A DNA stretch of 39,877 nt from Deltaproteobacteria bacterium (GTDB lineage Bacteria; Bdellovibrionota; FAC87; UBA2466): assembly GCA_016875135.1 (NCBI GenBank), contig VGSE01000004.1:1-39877 (forward strand). Direction: 5' to 3'. Shown piece after piece: positions 1 through 10,259 of this stretch. The notes beneath the pieces were generated by a model, which saw only the letters and a list, made by a program, of their open reading frames with translations, had not been told where the DNA came from and did not search any database. Within the stretch, counting starts at the first letter, position 1. Every line of letters begins with the position of its first letter. The translations under genes and the position numbers were made by a program.

Positions 1-1014
1 GGAGACAACATAGTACATTTTCGAAAAGTGAAAGCGTTCAAATCTCTCAATGGCTGCTGCAATGTCTCGGGTGAGATATAAAGTGGTTCCATCTTTTTTT
101 TGAATTAACGCCGGAGGTTCAATGTCGGGAAGTGTAACAATATAGGCCCCTTCGCTAAGTTGCGCTCCTGATTTGGTCTTGATCTTCTTAAGCCACCCAA
201 CCAGTTTGGGGATGTAAAAACTTTCTCCTTCAGTGTGATGAAAAAAGACATTCATTTTGTTTAACGTCTTTTCCATATTGGCCACACTGATGTCTCGGAT
301 GAGTTTCCAAAGGTCTGTCGCTTCGGGTTCTTGGGCTTCGAGTCTTTGAAGCCATTTGGAAGTTTTTTCTAAATAGGTCGGATTGTTTTCTAATTCGTGA
401 TGAAACTTAATGTAAATATCTAAAAGGTGTTTCATCGAGCGATCGATATCGTTTAACGAGAGAAGATCTTTTTGTCCCCAGAGTTCAAAAGCGGCGAGAA
501 GTCTCGCAAATTGTGTTCCCCAGTCCCCGACAAAATTGATCCGTTCCGTTTTAAAGCCCAAAAAATCATAAATATTAGCTAAGACATTTCCGATCAACGT
601 GCTTCGAATGTGATGAAAAAAGAGTGGCTTAGCGATATTTGGAGAGCAGTATTCAAGAACGATGGATTGAGGAGCGGGTTGAGATTCACTTCCGTATCGA
701 TCTTTTTCACTTAGAATTTTTGAAAGTGTCGTAGTGAACATCTGTTCCGGTTTGAATCGAAAATTGGCGTAGGGGCCGGCTGCCGAAGCTGTGGCAATGG
801 GACTTTTAAATTGTTGCGCGAGTTCTATGGCGAGTTTTCCGGCCGGTTTGTTTAGAAGTTTTCCCAATTTAAAGCAGGGTAAAGCTACATGCCCCATCTC
901 AAGATTGGGTGGGGTTCCTAATTCTTGATAGACGCTCTGTGGGGTAATTTCCGGATTCGAAAGTGAATGGGCTATCTGTTGCGCAAGTTTTTGTTTTAAA
1001 TTGTAAAAGGGCAT
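1..1014 (-). CDS. argS: Arginyl-tRNA synthetase, N-terminal part (truncated by window edge)
   Basis: Reverse-complement translation from ATG at 1014: MPFYNLKQKLAQQIAHSLSNPEITPQSVYQELGTPPNLEMGHVALPCFKLGKLLNKPAGKLA...; later VEYCSPNIAKPLFFHHIRSTLIGN (HIGH-type motif), FVGDWGTQF, and DGTTLYLTRDIAA, all typical of ArgS. Open to the window edge, so absent from the ORF track. Confidence 0.95.
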   Translation of the reverse strand, partial: MPFYNLKQKLAQQIAHSLSNPEITPQSVYQELGTPPNLEMGHVALPCFKLGKLLNKPAGKLAIELAQQFKSPIATASAAGPYANFRFKPEQMFTTTLSKILSEKDRYGSESQPAPQSIVLEYCSPNIAKPLFFHHIRSTLIGNVLANIYDFLGFKTERINFVGDWGTQFARLLAAFELWGQKDLLSLNDIDRSMKHLLDIYIKFHHELENNPTYLEKTSKWLQRLEAQEPEATDLWKLIRDISVANMEKTLNKMNVFFHHTEGESFYIPKLVGWLKKIKTKSGAQLSEGAYIVTLPDIEPPALIQKKDGTTLYLTRDIAAAIERFERFHFSKMYYVVS

Positions 1015-1045
1015 CGGAAGGTTTTATCGAATTCCATTTAAGACT

Positions 1046-2380
1046 TCAAGGAGAGGTTGGAACGAATGAAGGTTGTACTTTAGAGTAGTTTTGGAGGGTT
1101 TTTTTATCAAAAAGGTCGTTCAAAATCTCTCTGGCGCCAGTTAAAGGCCCTAGAGGGTAGGGTAGGAAACAACGCAGCGCAGGCAATAGGGAGTAGACGC
1201 CTACTTTGCGGGTTTTTACTTGAAGCAATGAGTGAGAGTAGAGTTCTCTGGAACTTGATTCTAGCATTTCAATGAGGTTTTTCCGATGTTCCTCGCAATA
1301 ACAGCTTTCAAGCCCCAAAGGGACCGATTGGTTAATGAGCTTTTTTAAAGCCTCGGGAAATTGAGCCTGAAAGCGTTTGAGGGCAAATTTAAAGTGCTCT
1401 GAGATAGATTCTAAAGAAAATTGGGTTCGATCGGTGATCCAGAGTGTGATTTTCTGAGCCTGAGAATCTCCGGAATTGATCATAGGCCAGATTTCTCTAT
1501 CGGGTTCGGGAAGGACATCCTGATCGAGAAAAAGTGTTAAAGGGCTAATGTTCTGTGGCAGTCGAAATTGGGAGAACTCTAGAAAAATGGGGTAGTGGCT
1601 TAAAGGACTTAGAAGATCCAAATCGCTAAACAGAGTTTCGCGCCAAGAAGGGTTGCTTAGGCCAAAAAGCTGTTTCAAGGGCAAGTTAAAAACTAAATTT
1701 TGAGTTAAAATCTTTTCGCCCGTTGGCAAAGTGCATTGATAGTGTTTAGTTTTTGAACCCGCTTCTTGGCCCTTTACCTCTTCAATGATGAGAGCCCTTG
1801 CACGCAATGGAATCTCCCACGTTTGAAGTGATAAGATGGGTTCGACTAGGTCTAGGGCGGTCTCATAAGATAGCTCGGTAGAACAAAGTGCCGCCCAAAT
1901 CATATTTTCCGGTGTCATTTGGCGGCATCGACCCAACTGTTTCCAGAGTGCCTGGGCATAAGTGAGGAGCTCGGGGTGAAGTGCCAACGCTTTTTGGATA
2001 GTTCTGCGATCTTCCGCCTTAAGAGAAGCTAGATTTTTAGCAAGGTTTTGTACCAGCTGGGCGGAGATAGCCGGAAAGTCTTGAATGATTCTATCCAGAG
2101 ACCATTTCAATCGGCTTTTAGGTAAAGCTATTTCAGGAGAAACAAAAGAAGTTGCGGAGATGTTAAAGGCCTCAGCAATGGGGCGACTGAGAAAAAAGGG
2201 GCTAAGTTCAGTTTCGGTTTTAAGCCATCCCAGTTGAGGAGTTGTTCTAATGGGCTGTTTTGAGTTTCTTTTCGAAAGATTTCTTGTGGGGTATATTTTT
2301 TCAAATTCTCGAAGCAGCCAAAGGCCGGCCGGTTCGTTGCCTATCACTAAAAGGTCTAAAGGTTGGGGTATATTTTGCAT
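1046..2380 (-). CDS. Putative FAD/NAD(P)-binding (amine-oxidase-like) protein with degenerate dinucleotide motif
   Basis: N-terminus LDLLVIGNEPAGLWLLREFEK resembles a Rossmann GxGxxG strand-loop-helix; internal VFNLPLKQLFGL and C-terminal PYPLGPLTGAREILNDLF fit FAD-dependent oxidoreductase folds. Family assignment is tentative. Confidence 0.5.
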   Translation of the reverse strand: MQNIPQPLDLLVIGNEPAGLWLLREFEKIYPTRNLSKRNSKQPIRTTPQLGWLKTETELSPFFLSRPIAEAFNISATSFVSPEIALPKSRLKWSLDRIIQDFPAISAQLVQNLAKNLASLKAEDRRTIQKALALHPELLTYAQALWKQLGRCRQMTPENMIWAALCSTELSYETALDLVEPILSLQTWEIPLRARALIIEEVKGQEAGSKTKHYQCTLPTGEKILTQNLVFNLPLKQLFGLSNPSWRETLFSDLDLLSPLSHYPIFLEFSQFRLPQNISPLTLFLDQDVLPEPDREIWPMINSGDSQAQKITLWITDRTQFSLESISEHFKFALKRFQAQFPEALKKLINQSVPLGLESCYCEEHRKNLIEMLESSSRELYSHSLLQVKTRKVGVYSLLPALRCFLPYPLGPLTGAREILNDLFDKKTLQNYSKVQPSFVPTSP

Positions 2381-2429
2381 TCCGATTTAAGCCCGTTTAA
2401 ACTCTAAAAGATAGTACAGAAGGTCCTAA

Positions 2430-3017
2430 TTGGAAAGGGAAGCTCTCATGATAAAAAAAGGGTTCATTCTTTTAAGCTTTTTAAGCTGTGTTTTCGGATG
2501 GGGAGCTGTGCTTTCAGAGCCTGGAGTCTATCTTTTGCCGATGAACTGTTCGGAGCTTTTACCCGACCCAACCCCTTTTACAAATTATCTTGAAGCGGTG
2601 GGACGGGGTTTGGTTTCTTCTAACTCAAAATTATCTTCCAGGATTTTTAAAGTCCTAGCGATTCGACAAAAAGTTGGGGATGCTTTTGATAGACAGAGGG
2701 ATCAGCATCCCGTTGACGTTTTGGTTCGAAAGACTCTTTGTTTTTATCGCGACACTAAAGAGCCTTTAAAACCTGTGACCTATGACGACACTAATTTTGT
2801 TTCCTATCTTTCTGCTTCGATGCCGGAACTTGAAAAAAAAGTAAACGATATTGTCTTTCAGTTTGAATTAGAAGAGGCGAGTCGAAAACAATTTGAAAAG
2901 ATTTTGGAGGGAAATTCACAATTGATTAGAAGGCTCAAAACAGACGCCGAAGAAGCGGCCCAAGCCGAGATAGATAAAATTGCCAGAAAAGCTCGTTCAC
3001 AAGTAAAGGGACCGTAA
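2430..3017 (+). CDS. Hypothetical secreted protein
   Basis: ORF with hydrophobic N-terminal signal-like segment (KKGFILLSFLSCVFGWGAVLS); 1-bp gap to the next gene. Confidence 0.6.
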   Translation: MEREALMIKKGFILLSFLSCVFGWGAVLSEPGVYLLPMNCSELLPDPTPFTNYLEAVGRGLVSSNSKLSSRIFKVLAIRQKVGDAFDRQRDQHPVDVLVRKTLCFYRDTKEPLKPVTYDDTNFVSYLSASMPELEKKVNDIVFQFELEEASRKQFEKILEGNSQLIRRLKTDAEEAAQAEIDKIARKARSQVKGP

Positions 3018-3018
3018 A

Positions 3019-3813
3019 ATGCCCGTTAAAAAAAGGGGGATTCCCAGTTCAGCTTTCATTATCTCTCTGGCCAAGGGGGCCGGTGGGATATTGATGAAAT
3101 GTTTTGACAAGCCACATCAAATTGAAGTGAAACCCAATGCCGGGATTGTGACCGAAGCCGACAAGGCCGCCGAGCGCTACTTGGTGAATAAGATCTTAAG
3201 AAAATTCCCTAAAAGTTCGATAGTAACAGAAGAAACTGGGGAGTATCCGGGGGATTCAGGACTCTTGTGGGTCATCGATCCTCTTGATGGGACTTCCAAT
3301 TATGCTCATGGTTTTCCTTGGTTCTGTGTTTCTATAGGTTTGTATTTTGAGGGGAAACCTAAAGCTGGAGTGATTTATCAGCCCTTTACTCGTGAACTCT
3401 ATTATGCCGAGAAGGGGAAGGGGGCTTTTCTCAATGGGAAAAGAATCCGAGTTTCAAAGACGAAACGACTTGAAGAATCGCTGGTAGGGACCGGGTTTTA
3501 TTACTCAAAAGCTAGGTCTCTGGCACGAGAAGTCGATGTTTTTCGTCAAATGAATGAAATCGCTCTGGCAGTGAGAAGGCCTGGAAGTGCAGCTTTGGAT
3601 TTGGCCTGTGTGGCTGCTGGGCGTTTTGATGGTTTCTGGGAAAGAGGACTTTCCTCTTGGGATGTTGCTGCCGGCTTTCTTTTAGTTGAGGAAGCTGGAG
3701 GAAAAGTGACAGACTACGGGGGTAAAGAGACGTCTATTTTTGGTAAAAAATGTTTGGCTTCCAATGGGCGAATCCACCGAAGGATGCAGGCCATTGTGAA
3801 TAAAATTAAATAG
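3019..3813 (+). CDS. suhB: Inositol-1-monophosphatase family protein
   Basis: WVIDPLDGTSNYAHGFPWFCVSIG and GSAALDLACVAAGRFDGFWERGLSSWDVAAG are IMPase signature motifs. Confidence 0.92.
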   Translation: MPVKKRGIPSSAFIISLAKGAGGILMKCFDKPHQIEVKPNAGIVTEADKAAERYLVNKILRKFPKSSIVTEETGEYPGDSGLLWVIDPLDGTSNYAHGFPWFCVSIGLYFEGKPKAGVIYQPFTRELYYAEKGKGAFLNGKRIRVSKTKRLEESLVGTGFYYSKARSLAREVDVFRQMNEIALAVRRPGSAALDLACVAAGRFDGFWERGLSSWDVAAGFLLVEEAGGKVTDYGGKETSIFGKKCLASNGRIHRRMQAIVNKIK

Positions 3814-3858
3814 GACCTAAAAACAAGGACGTTTCAGGTCTCATTAGGCGAAAGTCAA

Positions 3859-4884
3859 ATGGGAAAAGTCTGGATCGTTCTTATCAATAAATCCCCACGA
3901 GGGCCTCTCACTCTAGAAGAGGTCGAATCCCTTCTTTCGGAAAAGATTCTTAAGCGTTCCGATCTTGCTTTAAAACTCAATCCCGAACTCCCCGATGAAA
4001 GAACTCATTGGAAATTTCTATGGCAGTTTGAGGAGTTCGATCGAAGATTAAATAAGGATCAACGATTAAATAAGGATTCTAAGGCAGAGATTACACAAAG
4101 GTTGTCAGACCAACCAGAGGAAAGACGAGCCCCCCTCTCAGAAAACGAGATCAAAGGTCAATTATCAGATCAGCTCCCCGATGAGTTTGCTGGGATCAAT
4201 CCTGAGGATCTGGTGGTGAAGAGCCAAAAGATAAAAGATCGGGGATTAGGTGCTTTATTCGTTTCAGATGGGGAAAAAGATATTGAAACTTTGCCGTACG
4301 AGACTCAAAGTCCCAAAAGCCTGTTGCCGAGAGTTGCCCTGGTTGCTTTAGTGTTAGTCTCGCTATTTGCGTATTTTAAACCCAAGGGGAGTTCAGTTCT
4401 AGTTTCAAAAGAACTGAAGCCGGTTTTAAATGCTACGCGAAATCCGTCTGAAACTCTAACCCCCCCGCTGCGTGAGAAGCCTTCCCAACCCATCGAATTA
4501 CAAAAGAGTGTTTCTCTAGAAAAGGTTCGCCAGGAACCCTCTCAACTTCCCAAACAGAACGAAATAAGCCTCGAAGATTATCGTAAGTTAAAAGAAGAAC
4601 GACAAGAAAAGGAACGCGAAGAAGAACAAGACCGGGAGCGAATTAAAGAAGCGGAAAGACGCCTATCTGAAGAAGAGGACGACCCACGAGAAATTGCAGA
4701 AAATGAAGGGGAAGATCAAGACGCCTCTCTCCAACTTCCTTTAAAGAAGTCGAAAAAGGCTAAAGCTAAAAAGAGAGCTAAAAGACGAATTCAGGCGGAA
4801 GAAGAAAGTGATTTAGACTCTCAACAGCGTGAAGATAGCCAATCAGAAAATCAAGTCGAAAACCAAGAAGAAGATCAAGACTAA
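3859..4884 (+). CDS. GYF_2 (DUF4339)-like domain protein with one TM segment and long charged C-terminal tail
   Basis: N-terminal VWIVLINKSPRGPLTLEEVESLLSEKILKRSDLAL matches the GYF_2 pattern; single TM LLPRVALVALVLVSLFAYF; Glu/Lys/Arg-rich tail. Confidence 0.65.
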   Translation: MGKVWIVLINKSPRGPLTLEEVESLLSEKILKRSDLALKLNPELPDERTHWKFLWQFEEFDRRLNKDQRLNKDSKAEITQRLSDQPEERRAPLSENEIKGQLSDQLPDEFAGINPEDLVVKSQKIKDRGLGALFVSDGEKDIETLPYETQSPKSLLPRVALVALVLVSLFAYFKPKGSSVLVSKELKPVLNATRNPSETLTPPLREKPSQPIELQKSVSLEKVRQEPSQLPKQNEISLEDYRKLKEERQEKEREEEQDRERIKEAERRLSEEEDDPREIAENEGEDQDASLQLPLKKSKKAKAKKRAKRRIQAEEESDLDSQQREDSQSENQVENQEEDQD

Positions 4885-4911
4885 AATCTGTAAATATGTT
4901 AGCTCCTCAAT

Positions 4912-6186
4912 ATGGAGTTAATTCTTAAGACAAATTTAGAGCGAATTTTGGGCGAGTTTCAGAGCTTTCGTTTTGTCATCGCTTGCTCCGGGGGAGTGGA
5001 CTCCATGGTGTTGTGCGAACTGGCAAGTCAGTTATTAACTAAGAACCAGCTTGTGATAGCCCATTTCAATCATCTAACCCGCGGGGACGAATCTCAAGCC
5101 GATTTGGAGTTGGTGAAGAGTTTTGCGCAGGAAAAAGGGATTCTTTTTATTTCGGACAGAAGACAAGGAGACAAAGTTGGTGAAGCTGACCTAAGGAAAG
5201 AGAGAAATGCTTTTCTTGAAGGTGTACGGGAATCTTATCAGTGTGATTTTATTCTTTTGGCGCACCATTTACAGGACCAGCTTGAGACTTTTTTGATGCG
5301 ACTTCTTCGAGGAACCGGACTAGACGGATTGTCTGTGATGCAACCTAAAAACGGCAGATGGATCCGCCCCTTTTTAAATCTTTCCAAAGAGACACTTCTT
5401 GAGGAGGCTAAGGAACGAAACATTTCTTTCCGTCATGATTCTTCAAACTTCGAACCCGGCTACTTCAGAAATCAAGTGCGACTTAACTTGTTGCCCGAAA
5501 TGGAGAAATTGGCCCAAGTCTATGGGGGAAGAGAAAAGTGGCTTCAACGATTACCGCTTCTTTTTGACGAACTTTTGTGGGCTAAGAAGGAACTTCTTTC
5601 CCAGACTGAAGAATGGCTTGGGGAGGTGTTAGTCGAAACTGAGTATTGGGTGAGAATCCCTAAATCCTCTTTTGAAGCCCATTCCCATTTTCAAAAGGCT
5701 CGGGCTTTAAGATGGATTTTAGCACGCTGTCGAGTTGAACCTATTTCTCAGCAAGAAATGAAACAGGCTCTGACGAGAATAGAAAAAGGGGTTAAGAGGT
5801 TCTCGGTTACTGGAGTCGATATCTTCTATTCATGTGGTTATCTTTATTTTTCTCACCAAAGATCGGCAGATTTACGACCGAAACTTAAGTTTACTTTCAC
5901 AGAAAATGAAGCTCGGTGTTCTCAATTAGGGTTAGTGTTAAAGCCACAAAACAAATGGAAAGGGGTTGAATTGAGAACTTATCAACCGGGGGACCGTTTT
6001 GAAGGCAAAAAACTCAAAGAGTATTTTCTAAAAAATAGAATTCCTAGACCTGAGCGAGATTTAATACCTCTCATTGCCAAAGAGAAATCAAGCGAAGTAA
6101 TTTGGATTCTTTCTAAAAAGAGTGATTGCGTTTTAATTGAAAACCTTAATTTCCCCTTTTCGTTTCTTAAAAAAGAGGAAGTCTAG
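4912..6186 (+). CDS. tilS: tRNA(Ile)-lysidine synthetase
   Basis: PP-loop motif IACSGGVDSMVL, HFNHLTRGDES, LAHHLQDQLETFLMRLLRGTGLDGL, YFRNQVRLNLLP. Confidence 0.93.
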   Translation: MELILKTNLERILGEFQSFRFVIACSGGVDSMVLCELASQLLTKNQLVIAHFNHLTRGDESQADLELVKSFAQEKGILFISDRRQGDKVGEADLRKERNAFLEGVRESYQCDFILLAHHLQDQLETFLMRLLRGTGLDGLSVMQPKNGRWIRPFLNLSKETLLEEAKERNISFRHDSSNFEPGYFRNQVRLNLLPEMEKLAQVYGGREKWLQRLPLLFDELLWAKKELLSQTEEWLGEVLVETEYWVRIPKSSFEAHSHFQKARALRWILARCRVEPISQQEMKQALTRIEKGVKRFSVTGVDIFYSCGYLYFSHQRSADLRPKLKFTFTENEARCSQLGLVLKPQNKWKGVELRTYQPGDRFEGKKLKEYFLKNRIPRPERDLIPLIAKEKSSEVIWILSKKSDCVLIENLNFPFSFLKKEEV

Positions 6187-6187
6187 A

Positions 6188-6514
6188 TTAGGCTCGTTTC
6201 TGAAAAGTTTGAATCAACCGTCTCTGCTCGGCCATGATGATTCGTAAGGGAATAGGCTTTTTTAGTTCAATACTGACTGTGTTAGCGTTGACTCTTTGTA
6301 TTGTTCCAAAAACCAGAAAGGATTCGCCTGACTGGAAAGTCAAAGAGCCGGCAAAGGTGTTGCCCGATTTAAAGTTAACTGTTGATTTTGGCTGAAATCT
6401 TAAACCTTGCTCTGAGAGATCAAGAACTTTAAGAGGCTCTCCAGAAGAAAGCAACTTGGGGGCACTTTCTGAGGGATACTCGACTCTAAAATGTTGTCGT
6501 CTATTTTCACTCAC
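6188..6514 (-). CDS. PilZ domain protein (putative c-di-GMP binding)
   Basis: RRQHFR (RxxxR) plus VLDLSEQGLRF (D/NxSxxG) PilZ motifs. Confidence 0.75.
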   Translation of the reverse strand: MSENRRQHFRVEYPSESAPKLLSSGEPLKVLDLSEQGLRFQPKSTVNFKSGNTFAGSLTFQSGESFLVFGTIQRVNANTVSIELKKPIPLRIIMAEQRRLIQTFQKRA

Positions 6515-6721
6515 CGATAGTTCCCCTTCAAAAGTTAGCTTTTAAGGCCAAATTAACGCTTTGAGGTTCACTTCTTTTGTTTCGGAATTTAAACAAAAAA
6601 TATTTAGTTTTGGCCTGGTGCGGATATTAAGATTTGGAGCGGTGTTACAAACTTCAAAATGAGTTAAGGCAAAATCGAAAAAATCCCGATAAGACAGTTA
6701 GTAAACCTTCTGGAAATAAAT

Positions 6722-8653
6722 ATGAAATCTTCTCAAAAGACAATATTTGCCTGGTTTTTACTTGCCATGATGGCCATCGTTCTCTTTCAAACGGCAAAAG
6801 TAGCTCAGGGAAATCATAAGATAACTTTCAATAAATTTATTGAAGCCGTTAAGAAAAACCAAATTGAAAGTGTGACTTATAAATCGCATGGACGCATTGA
6901 GGGGCGTTTTAATTCTTCTGCTCCGGAGCCGGAAAAAGGACAAGTTTTTGAGACGATTGGAGACACGTCTTCAGAGTTTTACACTAAGTTGCTCAATGAA
7001 CATGACTTGATTCCCAATTATGAGTCGGATGAAAATAGCTCGATGTGGATGCAATTCCTCATCGGATGGGGCCCTATGCTTTTTGTTCTTGGCTTATTAT
7101 TGATTTTCTTACGCCAAATTCAAGCCAGCGGTGGGAAGGCAATGCAATTTGGGCGTTCGAGAGCGAGACTTTTAACTGAAGGGAACACAAAAGTTAATTT
7201 TTCTGATGTTGCAGGTTGTGATGAAGCTAAAGAAGAGTTGAAAGAGGTTGTTGATTTCTTAAAAGACCCCAAAAAATTCACAAGATTAGGAGGAAGAATT
7301 CCTAAAGGAGTTTTATTAGTAGGAAGTCCGGGAACCGGAAAAACTCTTTTAGCTAAAGCCGTCGCTGGCGAGGCGATGGTTCCGTTTTTTAGTATTAGTG
7401 GCTCCGATTTCGTCGAGATGTTCGTGGGAGTCGGGGCTTCTCGAGTGAGAGATTTATTCGAACAAGGAAGAAAACATGCCCCATGTATCATTTTTATAGA
7501 TGAAATCGATGCGGTAGGTAGACAAAGAGGAGCAGGACTTGGCGGAGGACATGACGAGAGGGAACAGACTTTAAATCAATTATTGGTGGAAATGGACGGT
7601 TTCGATTCCAAAGAAGGGGTCATCTTAGTTGCTGCAACCAACCGACCCGATGTCTTAGATCCGGCATTGCTTCGTCCTGGACGATTTGATCGGAATGTGG
7701 TCGTAGCTAAACCCGATGTGAGAGGGCGAGAAGGTATTTTGAAGGTCCATACTCGAAAGACTCCGATCGGAAAAGATGTCGAACTTTCGGTTATTGCCCG
7801 CGGCACCCCAGGATTTTCAGGAGCCGATTTGCAAAATTTAGTTAACGAAGCTGCTTTAGCGGCTGCCCGAAAAAATAAGACCATTATCAACATGACTGAG
7901 TTTGAATATGCCAAGGATAAAGTCCTTATGGGAACCGAACGAAAGTCGATGTTGATTGGCCCCGAAGAGAAGAAGGCTGTTGCTTATCATGAAGCAGGAC
8001 ATACGATCGTTGGGAAGAGCTTAAAAGGTTTAGATCCGGTTCATAAAGTGACTATTATTCCTCGGGGGATGGCTTTGGGTGTAACCCAAACCCTACCAAC
8101 GGAAGATCAACTGACTTTGTCTAAAGAAAAGGCTGAAAATATGATCTCCTTTCTTATGGGGGGATGCATTGCTGAGAGTTTAGTCTTTGGGCAAAAGACA
8201 ACCGGAGCCGGTAATGACATTGAGAGAGCGACCGAGCTTGCTCGAAGGATGGTGTGCGAGTGGGGGATGAGTGATGCTATTGGTCCTGTAGCTATTGCCA
8301 AAAAGGAAGAGAATGTCTTTTTAGGTAGAGAATTTTCCCAGCGGCATGATCTAAGTCAAAAAACGGCTGAGATCGTGGACAGTGAAATTCATCGCCTTAT
8401 CACTGTGAACTACGATCGAGGGGTTGAGATTTTAAAAGGCAAAATGGAGGTTCTTCACGCTATGGCCGCAGCCCTGTTGGAAAGAGAGACTCTGGAGCGA
8501 GTAGAGATTGAATTAATAATGGAAGGTAAACCCCTTCCAGCTTTTGAGATTGAGCCAAAGTCTTCCCCAGACACCAATAACGCAGCTAGCGTAGGAACCG
8601 AAGGATTTCCTCAGGTCTTTCCGAACGTCAAACCGAAATCCGAAGTTGCTTAA
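6722..8653 (+). CDS. ftsH: ATP-dependent zinc metalloprotease FtsH
   Basis: N-terminal TMs, Walker [19 protein letters not shown], Walker [19 protein letters not shown] region RPGRFDR, zinc motif AYHEAGH. Confidence 0.98.
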   Translation: MKSSQKTIFAWFLLAMMAIVLFQTAKVAQGNHKITFNKFIEAVKKNQIESVTYKSHGRIEGRFNSSAPEPEKGQVFETIGDTSSEFYTKLLNEHDLIPNYESDENSSMWMQFLIGWGPMLFVLGLLLIFLRQIQASGGKAMQFGRSRARLLTEGNTKVNFSDVAGCDEAKEELKEVVDFLKDPKKFTRLGGRIPKGVLLVGSPGTGKTLLAKAVAGEAMVPFFSISGSDFVEMFVGVGASRVRDLFEQGRKHAPCIIFIDEIDAVGRQRGAGLGGGHDEREQTLNQLLVEMDGFDSKEGVILVAATNRPDVLDPALLRPGRFDRNVVVAKPDVRGREGILKVHTRKTPIGKDVELSVIARGTPGFSGADLQNLVNEAALAAARKNKTIINMTEFEYAKDKVLMGTERKSMLIGPEEKKAVAYHEAGHTIVGKSLKGLDPVHKVTIIPRGMALGVTQTLPTEDQLTLSKEKAENMISFLMGGCIAESLVFGQKTTGAGNDIERATELARRMVCEWGMSDAIGPVAIAKKEENVFLGREFSQRHDLSQKTAEIVDSEIHRLITVNYDRGVEILKGKMEVLHAMAAALLERETLERVEIELIMEGKPLPAFEIEPKSSPDTNNAASVGTEGFPQVFPNVKPKSEVA

Positions 8654-8737
8654 TTGACACATTTTTCTAAGTCTTTTTGTCAATAATGACGAAGAGTTTG
8701 TGTTCGTGTCTCTACGGTTAATGCGACGAGTAATTTT

Positions 8738-9541
8738 ATGTTTGAGTTCATCGGGAACATTCGAGAAATCTTAAGGTGGCAAGACCTTTTTGATATTTTA
8801 TTGGTTTGTGTCATCGTTTACCGTGTTCTACTGTTGATTCGTGGAACACGAGCGGTGCAAATGCTCACCGGGTTTGGCATTATCCTGATTGGGTATTATT
8901 TAGCAGAGCAGTTAAAACTCTTCACGCTACATACGATTCTGATCGAATTTTTTAATAATCTTATTTTGATTTTAATCATCGTATTTCAAGATGAAATTAG
9001 AAAAGCTTTAACACAAGTGGGCCGAAACCCCTTCTTTACTTCAACCAATTCCATAGAAGAGGTAGGGATTGTCGATGAAATTTGTCGAGCGGCTCTCATG
9101 TTAGCCGGACAAAAAGTGGGGGCACTTATTGTTATGGAGAGAGAGACTGGATTAAAAAATTACATCGAGGCGGGAATTCAGATTGATTCAAAAGTCACTG
9201 AGGATCTTCTTGTGAGTATTTTTCATCCTACGTCTCCGATCCATGATGGGGCTGTGATTATTCGTAATTCCAGAGTGTCAAGTGCAGGTTGTTTATTGCC
9301 TATCTCGCGAGACCCCTCTATTAATAAAGAATTGGGAACCCGGCATCGAGCTGCTCTAGGACTGACTCATGAAACCGACGCTGTAGTTATAGTAGTCAGT
9401 GAAGAGCGAGGAGAGATTTCGTTGGTTCACCATGGGACTATCATTCGAGAACTGGATGTCAATAGTCTTCGAGCTCAACTTCTTCAGCTTTTGGGACTAA
9501 GAGGATTCGAAGGCCTTTTCGAGAATCGGGAGGGAACATGA
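8738..9541 (+). CDS. cdaA: Diadenylate cyclase CdaA (c-di-AMP synthase)
   Basis: N-terminal TM region followed by DAC domain with IHDGAVII (DGA) and GTRHRAALG (RHR) motifs; followed by cdaR and glmM. Confidence 0.95.
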   Translation: MFEFIGNIREILRWQDLFDILLVCVIVYRVLLLIRGTRAVQMLTGFGIILIGYYLAEQLKLFTLHTILIEFFNNLILILIIVFQDEIRKALTQVGRNPFFTSTNSIEEVGIVDEICRAALMLAGQKVGALIVMERETGLKNYIEAGIQIDSKVTEDLLVSIFHPTSPIHDGAVIIRNSRVSSAGCLLPISRDPSINKELGTRHRAALGLTHETDAVVIVVSEERGEISLVHHGTIIRELDVNSLRAQLLQLLGLRGFEGLFENREGT

Positions 9542-10248
9542 AGTTATTTCATTCCCCTTCAAAAAAGTGGCCTGTTTTTAACAATAAAGGAAGTGTGCAA
9601 TGGAGTGAAAGCTTAGCCTTGAAGGCTGTAAGCTTACTTCTTTCATTGATTTTGTGGGTTACGATTTTGGGATATCGCCGAGAAGAGGTAAAAAAAATGG
9701 TGAGGCTAGAGCCTCAATTACCCCCGGGTATGATGATAGTAAATAAAATCCCTCTGGCTATTCAATTTACTCTTTCAGGTCCCAGGGTGATGCTTGAGGC
9801 AGCCCAAAAAAGAATTCAACCTATTCGATTAGATTTGACCCACACCAGGCAAGCGACCAATGGTTTTAGTGTTACCGAAGACCTTTTAGGAGAGCTTCCT
9901 CCCGGTGTTCGAGTGACGTATATCTACCCTCCGCAGGTGCTGATCCGTCTTGAAGAAGTGGTAGAAAAATACGTTCCGGTGAGGCCAAGCCTTGCCGGAA
10001 AGTTAAGGCACGGATACGAAGTAGTGAGTGTGAAAGCAAGCCCCTCTAAAGTCTCGGTTTCGGGACCTAAAGGATTGTTAGAAACACTTGAATTTATAGG
10101 GACGGAGGCATTAAATATCGAGGGTCAGAATGGCAACATCGACGGCGTAGTTGATGCTGAAGTGGATGAAGTGCAGGGGTTTCAACTTTCTAGAGACAAA
10201 ACGGTAAAAGTCCGGGTAGTCGTTAGAAAAGTAAATTTAGAAAATTAA
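9538..10248 (+). CDS. cdaR: YbbR-domain protein CdaR (putative CdaA regulator)
   Basis: N-terminal TM (ALKAVSLLLSLILWVTILG) plus YbbR-like repeats; starts inside the cdaA stop (4-bp overlap), upstream of glmM. Confidence 0.88.
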   Translation: MKLFHSPSKKWPVFNNKGSVQWSESLALKAVSLLLSLILWVTILGYRREEVKKMVRLEPQLPPGMMIVNKIPLAIQFTLSGPRVMLEAAQKRIQPIRLDLTHTRQATNGFSVTEDLLGELPPGVRVTYIYPPQVLIRLEEVVEKYVPVRPSLAGKLRHGYEVVSVKASPSKVSVSGPKGLLETLEFIGTEALNIEGQNGNIDGVVDAEVDEVQGFQLSRDKTVKVRVVVRKVNLEN

Positions 10249-10259
10249 GGAAGTGAGAG

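Noticed and set aside
6634-6819. ORF 6634..6819 overlapping the ftsH start
   Set aside because: Overlaps the FtsH N-terminal TM in another frame; no supporting features.
7120-8301. Minus-strand ORFs opposite ftsH (7120..7491, 7576..7914, 8107..8301)
   Set aside because: Antisense to a clear, full-length FtsH with intact motifs; no family resemblance.
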